The notes beneath the pieces were generated by a model that saw only the letters and a program-made list of their open reading frames with translations, was not told the origin of the DNA and made no database searches. Positions 1 to 10,101 of a stretch of 64,000 nt of DNA are shown piece by piece (positions within the stretch are counted from its first letter, which is position 1; each line of letters starts with the position of its first letter). The stretch lies in assembly GCF_000218685.1 (NCBI RefSeq), contig NW_006763292.1, forward strand, positions 2,366,897 through 2,430,896, read 5' to 3'. Position numbers and translations under genes: made by a program. The stretch comes from Serpula lacrymans var. lacrymans S7.9 (Eukaryota; Basidiomycota; Agaricomycetes; Boletales; Serpulaceae).

Positions 1-2141
1 CTGTCATCTTGACATGTCTCAGTTATTACTATGGGGGCTTGTCGGAGAAGGAGTTGGACATATGTTTCCAGCTTTTGCAGAAAGTCGACAATCCCCCCGT
101 GGAATATGAAGAGTGGATTCGCGGATGCGATGTCCCTGACACGTTACGTCACATCAGCGGGCTCAACGCCAGGTCTGCGGAGCAGCGTAATCGATATTTG
201 ATTCCATTGTTCCAACAGAACCAGGCAGTTGTTGATTTTTATCTGTCTCGGGTAGTTTTCCCGAAGGAAGCCAAGGAATTCCCGCAAAAGCTAGCCACAT
301 CTGGTTGGGATATCGCAGAAAGAAAGTCACAAATCACTACTGGCTTTAGCGGAACGAACGACAATCGTTTCCTCCTGCCAACTTCCATATTGCAGCATGA
401 TCCCCCGCACCAGAAAAGTACCAATGCAAAGGTCCTTAGCTACCTCCTAAAAGAAGAAAATAATCGTTACATGTGTATGAAAAACCGAGCTGGAGAACAT
501 TCGTTGACTGAGAGCTTTCTCAAGGTCTTGGTCAATCAAAGTCCAGAAATCCGGGTGTTACTTGACGTCGGCGCCCAGATGCTAGAGCTACAAAATCGCG
601 ATTTGGCAATTCTCTGGCTATCTCTGAAAACTGATGCCCAAGCAGCCATATTCTTCAATGAGAGCGATGAACTAACTGTAGTGGATCGAGAAAGCAATTC
701 AGAGCTATTCATATCCTCTCCTTACAACCAACAGTTGGATCAATGTTTGCTATACCTGGATGATGCACATACCAGAGGTACCGACGTAAAGCTGCCTGCG
801 GGATTCCGGGCTGCTGTCACGTTAGGCCCAAAAGTTACCAAGGACAGGCTTGCACAAGGTTGGTTTTCAACTACTAGGGATTTATCATGATTAAAATTTA
901 AATTAGGTTGTATGCGAATGCGAAAACTTGGTAATGGGCACTCTGTCATGTTTTTCGCGCCTTTGGAAGTGGACAGGAGAATCCGTGACGCTGCCAAGAA
1001 AGCGGCTGATGAGCAAATTGATGCGTTGGATATTCTTCGATGGGTGATGTACGAGACATGTACGGATATTCAGCAGCGTGCTTCTCAATGGGCACAGCAA
1101 GGCGTTGACCACCGGGTTCGCGCAGCAGCCTGGTCTAGATTCTCCTCCGGTGACATTTCTCCCAAAGGATTGGCGTCTGCATGGTTACAACAGGAGGCCA
1201 GAACATTGGAAGAGATGTACGGTTTGGATTTGTCGCATACTCATGCAGCTTTTGATATTCCTGAACTTCGCGCGAGATGCATACAGCTCGGCGTACTATC
1301 CATCAGAGCGGCTGGAATGGAAGAGGAGCAAGAAAGAGAGGTCGTTCACGAGATTGAACGTGAACGGCAAATCGAAAGGCCTCCTAAGGCAACTGCGGCT
1401 CTGCATCATGTCCACAAAGATGTGCAACACTTTGTTCGAACTGGTGTCATACCAGCGGGATCGCTCGCTATCAAACCTGCTTTCACTACATTGGCTGGAA
1501 CGAACGTCATGTTCAACGATAGCCTTACATGGACACCGAATCTCCTAGTTACCGCGGACTTTGCGACCGTCATTCAAAGTCGTGCCCCTCAAAACGCTCA
1601 AGATTACCTGCGGCCCACTCACTGGATTCTCTCAGCTCAATTCCAGGACAGTTTACTTCTCCTCGTCGTGAGCCCTCACGAAGCGAACGAGCTGCTTCCC
1701 GAAATACGAGGAAGAAAAAAAGTTCGCCTTCATATCTATGCGCCAAGAGTGACCCAAACAATGAAACCATGTGACGATCTCAAGCTATACTGCATTCCTC
1801 CATTGCCAGCTATATGGGCTGTACCACCTGCATTGACAACTCAGCTTAATCTATGGGCTGGTCAGCTCTACCTACCGAACTACGAGACGTACGAGCGACT
1901 CTGTGGATTTTTAGGCATATACTCAAAAGAGACGAGTAATGCTGTTACTCAGAGCGACGGGTTTATCAAACCAATAGACCGACCCACCGATATACGGTTT
2001 TTTTCACCGTTCCGTCAAAGTCCGGTACCTTGCCTGAAAGCTCTGATCGGATTGCGTCGGAAGGGAATGGGCTTCTTGCCCACACACATGGGGAAAATAC
2101 TACAAGGGAGACTGCTAACTGACGAGGACTTCGACCCATGA
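1..2141 (+). CDS. C-terminal part of a DUF3638/DUF3645 giant protein (5' end outside window)
   Basis: The two exons are 1-858 and 907-2141, joined across a 48-bp intron (859-906, GT-AG, phase 1) so that ...LAQ-G-CMRMRKLG reads through. The open frame enters from the left edge, so the TTG at 9 is not a start. Recognisable family blocks are TGFSGTNDNRFLLP, LLDVGAQMLEL, LYLDDAHTRGTD and FRAAVTLGPKVTKDR. They belong to very large (about 3000 aa) fungal proteins carrying DUF3638 and DUF3645, often labelled 'ubiquitinyl hydrolase 1' in databases. That enzymatic label is weakly founded; the proteins look like P-loop or helicase-related scaffolds. About 694 C-terminal residues are visible, ending DEDFDP. 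No disruption is seen. The family assignment is confident and the function is not. Confidence 0.88.
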
Positions 2142-2459
2142 TATATATCCACAATAGAGTGATGTTACCTTGACTTAGTTGTTTGGTTCAAATATAGCGA
2201 CTATACTTTACCGACTGGAAATCAAAGGTCCATTAAACCCACTGAACAGTGGGAAGCTAGCCTGTCTATAGACAATGAGAATGGAAGGCTGAAAAGCACG
2301 TAAAAAACTAACCAGGAAAGTGATCGGGCGTGCATGTCGGATAACTAGTTAAATATTACCTCGCGGCCGTTGTCTTTCTGGAATTTGCCACCTTATTACT
2401 TAGCTATAGTTCGTGAGCCTGCAAATTATAAGTGCTGAAAAACTAGACGTACCTGAGGG

Positions 2460-2652
2460 TAGTTTGCATGGCTATCTTGACCGTCATTCACATGATCTAA
2501 ACCCCAGCCGAAATCCATAAACTTGTGCGTTCCGGAACACAGCTTATTTGACAATACGTCGCTTAGCTTGTCAAATATTATCCTGGAACGGATTACAGAA
2601 CCACCAGACTCCTCCGATGTATGACAGGTGGTGCGAAAAGATATTCACAAGG
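2460..2652 (-). other. Coding-like open segment downstream of the NDUFA6-like gene, unassigned
   Basis: On the minus strand a frame of about 60 codons is open from about 2652 to 2460. It includes FDKLSDVLSNKL and KFMDFGWGLDHVND. It ends at a CAG followed by a GTACGT donor-like site, with a TTGCAG acceptor 34 bp on and a stop five codons after that. The composition looks like protein rather than random sequence, but I do not recognise the family. The remaining 2142-2711 sequence shows nothing else. It could be a small gene, an alternative 3' end of the neighbour, or chance. Confidence 0.25.
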
Positions 2653-2711
2653 TACGAGAATAATAGGTTGATATGAAGGTTTTTGTGATTGCTCTAGACA
2701 TCGGTATAGTA

Positions 2712-3230
2712 CTAAACAACACCCGAGGCGGCAGGAAGAACAGAGTCTTCGTCGCGACCTGTTTGAACAGAAAACAGTCTTGAAAACTTGCTTCGGGAGA
2801 GCTTCCAGAATATCGAACATACCTTCGTAGAACTTCTGCAGGAATGTCCGCTGGGGTCTATCTTTGTTTTTCAGCAGGATACCCATAACGTGATCCGTCT
2901 GTTTCCAGCAATTAATCGTCTCCTGATACTCCAGTCTGCCTTTCTGAATTAATATATCTATGACGCGCTGATCCGTAACGTATCGATTCTGTTCGAATTG
3001 CTGTCTGATGCAGTGTCTTACGAACTGCGGCGAAACGCTCAAAGCATACAGAGAAACAATTTCTGGTGCCTGCAATAACTCGGTCAAAGTCGGGACAAAG
3101 AAATACAAGTAATAACTGGACAGACAGCACGATACCAGTCTCTGTAAAGGTCGATAACTCGCTGTCTGGCTTCAGCAGGGCTGCTCGACAACCGGGTTAC
3201 CTGCGCAAGGCGGGATGGGATGGTGGTCAT
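2712..3230 (-). CDS. NDUFA6: NADH:ubiquinone oxidoreductase LYR subunit (NDUFA6/B14 family)
   Basis: The exons are 3230-3126, 3069-2823 and 2758-2712, giving 132 aa; all three join in phase. The predicted protein starts MTTIPSRLAQVTR and carries the LYR motif (L28-Y29-R30 in VIDLYRDWYRA). It continues APEIVSLYALSVSPQFVRHC, has a central ETINCWKQTDHVMG block, and ends DEDSVLPAASGVV, as fungal homologues do. The family is an accessory subunit of the peripheral arm of mitochondrial complex I, binding the mitochondrial acyl carrier protein through its LYR fold. An unspliced reading gives a spurious longer C-terminus. The gene is divergent from the PP28-like gene and shares a 191-bp intergenic region with it. 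Confidence 0.9.
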
Positions 3231-3421
3231 GGCTGAACGGATATAAACCTTAACCTCACAAGCAGAGAGACCTCCGTTGATTCCAAACTCCGCCTTGTAT
3301 ATTTCGATAATATCTGAATTTGGATAATCTCGGTGCGCTATCAGCCGATAACAGGATCGTGACTCCAGGTCTCCAGCCCAAAAGGCTTTCTTTTGTTCTA
3401 CTCCCATCCAAGACAGAAATA
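3231..3421. promoter_or_regulatory. Shared intergenic region between divergent genes
   Basis: Only 191 bp separates the start codon of the NDUFA6-like gene (minus strand, 3230) from that of the PP28-like gene (plus strand, 3422). Both promoters and both 5' UTRs must lie here, or reach into the neighbouring gene. I see no obvious TATA box. The inference of a bidirectional promoter rests on spacing alone. Confidence 0.45.
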
Positions 3422-4364
3422 ATGGTCAGAGGCTCAGGTATGAGGCATATATGGATATTGGAGAAATACGGGACTGATGTTCTTGCCAGGCAAGTATAAG
3501 ACAAAGCGTGGAGGTGGCAGGAACTTCAGGTAAGAATTAAAGGGCGTCTCAGTGTTCAATTCCTTATCTTCGGCGGTTCAGCAAAAATCTGGTCCTAGAT
3601 GAAGATGGGACTGCTGTTTCTACGGACAAACGATGGTAGTTACATGATTTGTCTCATCATTATCGATGTCCACCGATCTAATAGCATCTGCGCGCAGGGC
3701 ACGCCGTGGCGAAAAAGAAGAGGACGGCTCTGACAGTTCTGAAGAGGAGGAGGAGGAGGAAGAGGAGGAAGAATCAGATGAGGAAGAAGCACCCGGTACA
3801 AGCGGTGCAAATCAGCCTGAGCTTAGTCGTACTGAACGGCGGGAGCTGAAGAAGAAGCAAGCAGCCCAAAAGCAACAACAGCAGGACGGCGAAGAAGAAG
3901 ATCCTGATCTAGTCAACCCAAATCATGTCGGGAAAAAACTCAATATTTCTGATCTAGGTGCACCCCGTGAAATGTCCCGAAGGGAGAGGTGTGTTTTTGC
4001 TTGCCTTGTCTGACCAATCTTGTAACCACATCGAACAACCCCAGGGAGGCGAAAGAGAAACAGGAAGCGAAGGATCATTATTGGAAGGTGAGTTTGTCTC
4101 AGACTCACTCGAAAATTCACCAACGTATCTGCTCTACTTTACAGCTCCATGTGCAAGGAAAAACAGAACAGGCCAAAACAGACCTTGCTCGATTGGCCAA
4201 GATCCGCGCAGAGCGCGAGGCTGCTCAAGCGAAGAGGAAAGCTGAGACTGAAGGTCAGCACTTTTTTCGACACAGACAGCACACCAAGTTAACATTGATT
4301 TACAGCCAAGACCGCAGAAATTGAGGCTAAGAAGACTGCAGCTGCAAACGGAAAGCGCATTTAA
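3422..4364 (+). CDS. PP28/PDAP1-like casein kinase substrate phosphoprotein
   Basis: Seven exons: 3422-3437, 3490-3529, 3582-3635, 3698-3988, 4045-4087, 4145-4253 and 4306-4364 (203 aa). The start was chosen because MVRGS + GKYKTKRGGGRNF + SKNLVLDEDG reads continuously across three short introns and gives the basic glycine-rich N-terminus usual in the family; the ATG at 3666 lies inside intron 3. A poly-glutamate tract follows, then the PP28 domain with DPDLVNPNHVGKKLNISDLG, SRRER, KEKQEAKDHYWK and GKTEQAKTDLARLAKIRAER, ending AAANGKRI. Mammalian PDAP1 (HASPP28) is a heat- and acid-stable casein kinase II substrate. The molecular role in fungi is unknown. The gene is divergent from the complex I subunit gene. 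Confidence 0.88.
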
Positions 4365-4788
4365 TATGTTTTGTTATACTATCAAGTGTACCGATATGAA
4401 CGACTGTCTGTTGTCGGGCAATTTCCCCTGTGGGCCTTGTACCATATATCCCAAAGTCGTTTGACAATCTCAGGATATTGTAAGTACATCTTTGTTTTTT
4501 AGCATTCAATCAACTTCAAACGACATAAGACAACTGCCGTGGCCATCGCCCATATGATCTAATGATCTAATGATGTTTCAAAGCTTCTGACATCGTCCTT
4601 TATTTGTCAGGCGCATTGACTCACATCACACATCACACTATTATTTTAAAAAAGGTGAGATATCTACTTCTAACTTGAATGATAAGAGCCCTACATTACC
4701 ACTTCGAAATCTACTCTGAACTACAAGGCGAATATCTAAAAAGTAGGTCAATTCCCCACTGGCATGTATGGTTAAAGTTCGCTGGGAC
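4365..4788. other. Intergenic, no gene seen
   Basis: AT-rich 3' flank of the PP28-like gene. It contains a short tandem of ATGATCTA-type units near 4552-4572 and nothing I can assign. It ends at the 5-bp target duplication ATATC of copia A. Confidence 0.4.
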
Positions 4789-4793
4789 ATATC

Positions 4794-5131
4794 TAATAAA
4801 ACTAAGTGAAACTCAGTCGCTGCCCGAGAGGCTATAGAAATGACTATATTATTTACCTAAGTGAAACTACAATGGATATTAGTTTAAGGTGATCTCTAAT
4901 AAATGTAATGTAACATACCTCAGCTGCTGCCCAAGAGGCTATAGAAACAACTGAGGTATTTCTATACTAAACCCCCTACTACTTATAGTCGGAGATGCTA
5001 CTCGCTACAGTATAATGACTCCTAGGAGTACAATTGTGCTCCTAGGAGAACAATGGTGACTCCATGGAGAACAATGGTGACTCCATGGAGAACAATGGCT
5101 GCTTTGGCAGAGACCGGGTTTATCTGGTTTT
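4794..5131 (-). repeat. 3' LTR of copia A (long form)
   Basis: On the minus strand it runs from TGACAAAACCAG-like sequence at about 5131 to the end ...TTTTATTA at 4794. It contains the family's TCCTAGGAGTCATTATACTG and CTATAAGTAGTAGGGGGTTTAG blocks. It carries about 100 bp that the 5' LTR lacks, including a second copy of the CTGCTGCCC-GAGAGGC block. The 3' LTR of copia B shows the same long form. Confidence 0.8.
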
Positions 5132-5139
5132 GTCACTCC

Positions 5140-5812
5140 CACTCGAGTGCAACCGTAGTCCCATAGCTTTAGAGAATTTCCAGTGTTTTTCGTGAGTGAG
5201 GGGTTTAGTGAGAATGTCAGCAACCATATCTCCTGTAGGAACATATCTGATTACTGCCTCTCCCTTTGATACTAAGTCATCTCAGATAAAATGATATTTC
5301 CGTTGAATGTGTTTTGTGCAAGCATGGAACTGTGGATCTCGTGTAAGAATGATAGCTGCTTGATTGTCACAGTGCAATGTTGTAGGTCCATTTTGAGCAT
5401 GTCCAATTTCTTCAAAAAATGTCCGAAGCCATGCAAGGTGTTGTCCAGCATTGCTCAATCCAATGTACTCTGACTCCATGGAGGATAAAGCGACCATGCT
5501 TTGTCTTTTGCTTGTCCAGGAGATTGCTCCTCGGATGGTGATAAAAACAAACCCTGATGTTGATCGAGACGTGTCTGGGTCTCCAGACCAATCTGCATCT
5601 GAATATCCATAGAAATCCATGTCCATGGAGATATCTGTGCCATCATATTGTAGTTCCATGTCCCTGGTTGCTTTCAGATATCAGAGGACACATTTTGCAG
5701 CTTCCCAGTGATGGCTCCTTGGAGCTGAGCTATGTCTGCTTAGTATTCCAACAACGTAGGCAATGACTGGGCAGGTTCTGAGCCTACAATTGAGAGGTAT
5801 GACACTTGACGC
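5140..5812 (-). pseudogene. Copia A RNase H domain remnant
   Basis: The minus-strand frame 5659-5282 encodes the copia RNase H. It shows YGYSDADWSGDPDTSRSTSG (first catalytic Asp), a SSMESEY block (catalytic Glu region) and CDNQAAIIL. The frame stops before the LTR because of a TGA in what copia B reads as KYHFIQDDL. The upstream part of the domain, up to 5812, is cut from the reverse transcriptase by the 1.81-kb insertion. Confidence 0.85.
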
Positions 5813-7625
5813 TGTCATGCACCAAAGTTGATTGGTAGCATGGACAGGTGTCAATAACGAAGCAAATATTCAAAAAGACTCGCCTTTGTGCCACACAGGC
5901 ACAGTGCCACTTGGAATAGTAATTAATATTGCCTTTTTCAATTTTGTGGCTGATCAGCACCACCTCTATTAGGCAATCCAGTCGCGCTCACCTTTGCTTT
6001 CCATTCAGTACTTTCCGTGTTTCGGCATTTCGGCAAATTTTCGCGTCGCCACTGGCTACACATTGTATTGCGCCCTCGCTTTTGTCGTTTCCTTCACTTC
6101 CCTTCCTTTGCCTAGCCCCACCATGGGTCCCTTACTCTCGTTTTTATTCTCACCCGACGGTTGTTTCTGGATCCCCATTTTAGTTCACCTCCTCGTCACC
6201 TCCATCCTCCTCATCTTATTTGCTCCCCCATCATTTCTGATGTCACCACTTCCTATCCGCTTCTGTCGCCGATCCATTGACTACCACGTGCCACTGCTGA
6301 TATCAGCAAAGCCCCGGCGGCCGGTCCAAATAGGGCAACAGGTCCATCTTCATGACATCGATCTGCCATCATATATTATCAAAACATCGGTCGCTCGTCT
6401 TGCCTGGTTGGAGCGTGAGTGGGTAGTTTTTGAGCTGGAGAAGGTTCATCCCCTTGCGTTGCCCATGTTCATTGCTGTCCCATTCACTTGGGTACACTTA
6501 TCTTTTGTCCATCGTCTTCGCTACAGCTACAGCTACCATACGCTGCCTGGGACTCACTTGTTCCAAATTGGAACTACTCCTCTCCCTCCCTCGTTTGATC
6601 AGGTGGTCCAACACAACCAGTCCATTGGTAAGGCCATGGAACTGTCGGATTTGGACTAGGTGGTGGACCGGTGGCTCCAGTTTCTTTTTTTTCAGCAGAA
6701 CATTCATTTACAGTGCAATTAATTTTGATTTTTGAATCATTTTTATGGACACATATTTTTTAGAATGCCTGACTGACAATAAAGGAACTGTGTTGATACT
6801 GATAGTGTTTTGCCTTGCCCTTTTTTTACTGTATCTTCCCATGACATCATAATTTTCCTGCTCTCTTTTTGTTATTGGACTTTACTTTATGGCTGTACAA
6901 ACCTGTGACATTACTCACAGCATTCATTGTTCTATCCCTTTCTTTTCCTTTTTTTGACAATCTTATCCTGTACTACCTACGCAGGATTTGTCAGCATACA
7001 TTCCTTCCTTCATGTTCTTTCTCATTCTTTTTGCACAGCTATACTGTGCATAGCCTACTTTTCTTTCACTATATAAACCCCTGTATTTTACCTTGTAAAA
7101 CAACAAGAACTCGATTCCAGACTTCTTCTCTAATCTTAAGCCCACTTTTTACTGCTACTTGTGATCCAGTGTGGTCACAACACTTCCCACTGCTACCACT
7201 GTTAATTGCTGTCATTGTCACTTCCCACTTTTGAAGTCATTGTTATCCCTTTTGATTAGAGTCCTTCTGAGCACTACAGTTTGTGCGTCAGGAGCCTGCT
7301 ATCACTATGAACCTCGTCACCTCGTTATCCTCGTTGTTCTCAAACCTACCTTGTGCTACAATTAGCAAGGTAGTGCTCATCTATACTCGTCACTAAGCCC
7401 CTATCTTCTATAAATTCAACTATCCCTCCTCCTCAAAACCCACACTCATACATCTCTGGGTTTTACTTTGAAGGATCTTCATACATACCACCCCACAAAC
7501 AACCAGAGCACCCACTGTTCTAGGAGGCAAAGCCCATAAACAGGTTCCGTGGAATCTGGGAGGATTGTTTGTTAGTTTGTTTTTGTGTGTGGTTTTCTAA
7601 CAACAATTCTCATCATCGACAACGC
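5809..7625 (+). mobile_element. 1.81-kb LTR-like element, copy A, inserted in copia A
   Basis: The insert is 5813-7621 (1809 bp), beginning TGTCATGCACC and ending ATCATCGACA, so its termini are TGTC...GACA. It is bounded by the 4-bp direct repeat ACGC (5809-5812, 7622-7625). Removing it restores the intact copia sequence seen at 36384-36440. A second copy (33171-34985) lies in copia B at a different site. An AATAAA occurs at about 6778 and a CTATATAAAC TATA-like box at about 7070. It behaves like a solo long LTR or a non-autonomous LTR element. No reverse transcriptase or integrase is visible. Confidence 0.75.
6122..6658 (+). CDS. Uncharacterised ORF inside the 1.81-kb element (copy A)
   Basis: ATG at 6122 in a good context (CCCACCATGG), 178 codons to the TAG at 6656-6658. 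The protein starts MGPLLSFLFSPDGCFWIPIL, contains a strongly hydrophobic segment over residues about 17-45, then a mixed region with HDIDLPSY, WVVFELEKVHPLALP and RLRYSYSYHTLP. I do not recognise it. The second copy (33478-33963) keeps the same frame over 161 codons despite many substitutions and a 6-bp in-frame difference. It may be expressed from the LTR's upstream region or be a captured fragment. Confidence 0.45.
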
Positions 7626-10101
7626 CCTTCAATATGCATCTCGTGTTGCACAATATCTTCCCCTGGAGTGTTTGCGAGGAGCTTTGCTCCATGGGCCATT
7701 GGTGTCCATACTGGTTTGCAGTTCTTCATTCCAGTACGCTCCAGAACTGTGTCAATGTATTGGTGTTGCAATAGGGAGATTGTTTTGTTTGAACAATCAC
7801 GTTGGATTTCTATTCCGAGGATGTATTTTGCTTCTCCAAGGTCCCGCATTTTGAATATGGATTTGAGTTTGGCTTTTGTGATATCCATGAATTTTTGGGA
7901 TGAAGCTCCTAGGAGGAGGTCATCTACATAGATAACAACAAAGCATATTTGTTTGTTGTCCCGGAATACATAGAGACATGTTTCTGTATTTAGTCTTGTG
8001 AAAGCAAGCTCCTGGAGCTTGCGATCAAAGGTTTTGTTCCATGTACGACCAGCTTGCTTTAATCCGTAGATGGATTTCTTCAACCTCCAGCAGTATCCAG
8101 GTTGGATAGGAACACCCCCTGGAGGAAGCATGTACAGTTCTTTTTCAAGTTCTCCATTGAGATAAGCTGTGGATACGTCCATTTGATCAAGTTCTAGGTT
8201 GTACTTTGCTGCCAGGGCTAGAATAATTTGGATTAACTCTAAGTTTGCAACCGGAGAAAAAACCTCCTGGTAATCAATCCCCTTCCTTTGAGTAAAACCT
8301 TGTGCAACAACCCGGAGTTTGTATCTCTCAATGTTTCCGTTTTGATCAAACTTGATCCGGAACACAGGTTTTGATGTGATGGGTTTCACTCCCTTTGGAA
8401 GTGGAACAGTGTCATATACTGCATTAGTATTGAGACTTAGGAGTTCCTCCTCCAAGGCAGACTTCCATAATTCTCCATCCGGCGTGATAAGGCTTCCTTT
8501 AGTGTCCTTGGAAGGTCTGTGTTAGATAGACCGGTACTTGCTATTCCAGCAAAGAATGTCTCCTCTGTATCAGATGTTTCTTCGTGAACCTCAGGAGTGT
8601 TAGGTTTCTCCATGGAGTTGTCATGCTGCTCTTTTTGAGACTGTTCCTCATCTAGAGTCCTTTGATAATCTCGGTTTTTGTCTGCAGGACGGGTCTGGCG
8701 ACTGCTTTTGCGTACTCCTAGGACTTCAGCAGGTATGACTGCTCTTTTAGGAACTTGTGTAGGTACTCCAGGGAGTAGACACATTTGTGTGTGTGTTGCC
8801 CCACTCACTCCTGAAGGTGTTGAATCACTCCTCGGAGGTGTTGGATGCCTTCCAGAAGCTGATCCAATGGACAGGCTGTTTAGCTGTATCCGGACTTTTT
8901 CCACATCAGCTGGCTGTATGTTGAGGGGCTGTCCTCCCACTGACTGTGACTCTAATTTGGCTTTCTGTTCAGGTCTTGGTTGTAGAGAGTGTTGTGGAGG
9001 GTGTCTTAGCTGATCAGGTGCTCCCACTGCTCTTGGAACGTCTCCACGGAGGTATTGCCCCACTGCTCTCAGAACATCTTCATGCTGATATGGTTCCATT
9101 TGCAATTTATTTGGATCTCGGATCTGAGGGTCAGGATCATCCTCCTCCAATGTATTTTGGTCTGGATAGTGAGCATTCTCTGGAATGAGTCCCTCCCACT
9201 GATCTGTGCTAGTTTCTGTGTTCCAGGGAGCAGTGTCGTCCTTTTGTACCTTTCCTAATTCATTGAATATGACATGCCGACTGGAAAACACAGTTCGTTT
9301 TTCAGTGTCTAGGAGTTTATAGGCTTGCTTTCCATGTGTGTAGCCAATCATTATGGCTTTGCGCCCCTTGGAGTAAAACTTCCCTTGCCTTTTGTCTTTT
9401 GGAATCAAAGCATTTGCTTGGCATCCGAAAGGGCGAAATAAAGTTGGATCAACTCTCCTTTTAAACAGTATTTCATATGGGGTCTTTCCATGGAGTCCTG
9501 ATGCTGGGCTGCATGCTGTGATATATGCAGCTGTTTGCATGGCATCTACCCAAAATGACTTTGGGAGCTTGGAATCATGGAGCATAGTGGTTGTTAATGT
9601 AGCCAATGTCTGATTCATGGGTTCTGCAATGCCATTTTGTTCTGGAGTATCTGCAGCTGTAATTTCTTGGATGACACCATCTCCTCGGAGTTGATTTTTG
9701 AATGCATTGCTAGTATATTCTCCTCCCCCATTGCTCCGGAGGAATTCTGTGTATAGTGGAGTGAAGTTTTCTTCTCCCAAATGAGTCCAGAAGAATGTTT
9801 GGACATCTTTTTTCCATTGCTTGTATCGTTCCAGTGCTTCACTTTTATGTTTTAGGAAATATATCCAAGGAAATTTGGAGAAATCATCTACAATGATAAT
9901 CCAGTACCAAAAACCCTCCCTGGAAGTTGGTTTAATTGGTCCTCCAACATCTGAGTGCACAATTTGTATGGGGCGCTTGGCTTGGTTTCCTCCAGTGGAC
10001 TTGAAAGGTAATTTCTTCATTTTTCCTAAAGCACAAGGTTCACAGAACTTCGGGGTTCCGGTAAGGGTGTCTATGTCCTGGAGCTGTCCTTTTGTAACCA
10101 T
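7622..10101 (-). pseudogene. Copia A integrase and reverse transcriptase remnant
   Basis: Two overlapping minus-strand frames. 10101-8437 holds the integrase: FCEPCALGKMKKLPF, HSDVGGPI (first catalytic Asp), FLRSNGGGEY where the second catalytic Asp is expected, TPEQNGIAEPMNQTL with the Glu, and then a Pro/Gln-rich linker. 8455-7613 holds the reverse transcriptase: VFRIKFDQNGNIERYKLRVV, DYQEVFSPVANLE, DQMDVSTAYLNGEL and the catalytic VIYVDDLLLGA. The two are out of frame with each other. Upstream of the integrase a TGA interrupts LHRRMGYIGMDCLQ; the same stop is in copia B. Confidence 0.88.

Noticed and set aside
1078..1548. Overlapping plus-strand frame of 156 codons
   Set aside because: Lies within the DUF3638/DUF3645 exon in another frame, with no recognisable content.
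3666..4013. Separate acidic protein starting at ATG 3666
   Set aside because: The ATG lies in an intron. Upstream exons give the basic glycine-rich N-terminus expected of PP28-like proteins, and phases match.
5000..5130. CRISPR-like tandem of AACAATGGTGACTCCATGGAG units
   Set aside because: Two to three degenerate units inside an LTR of a eukaryotic element, without spacers of regular length or cas genes.
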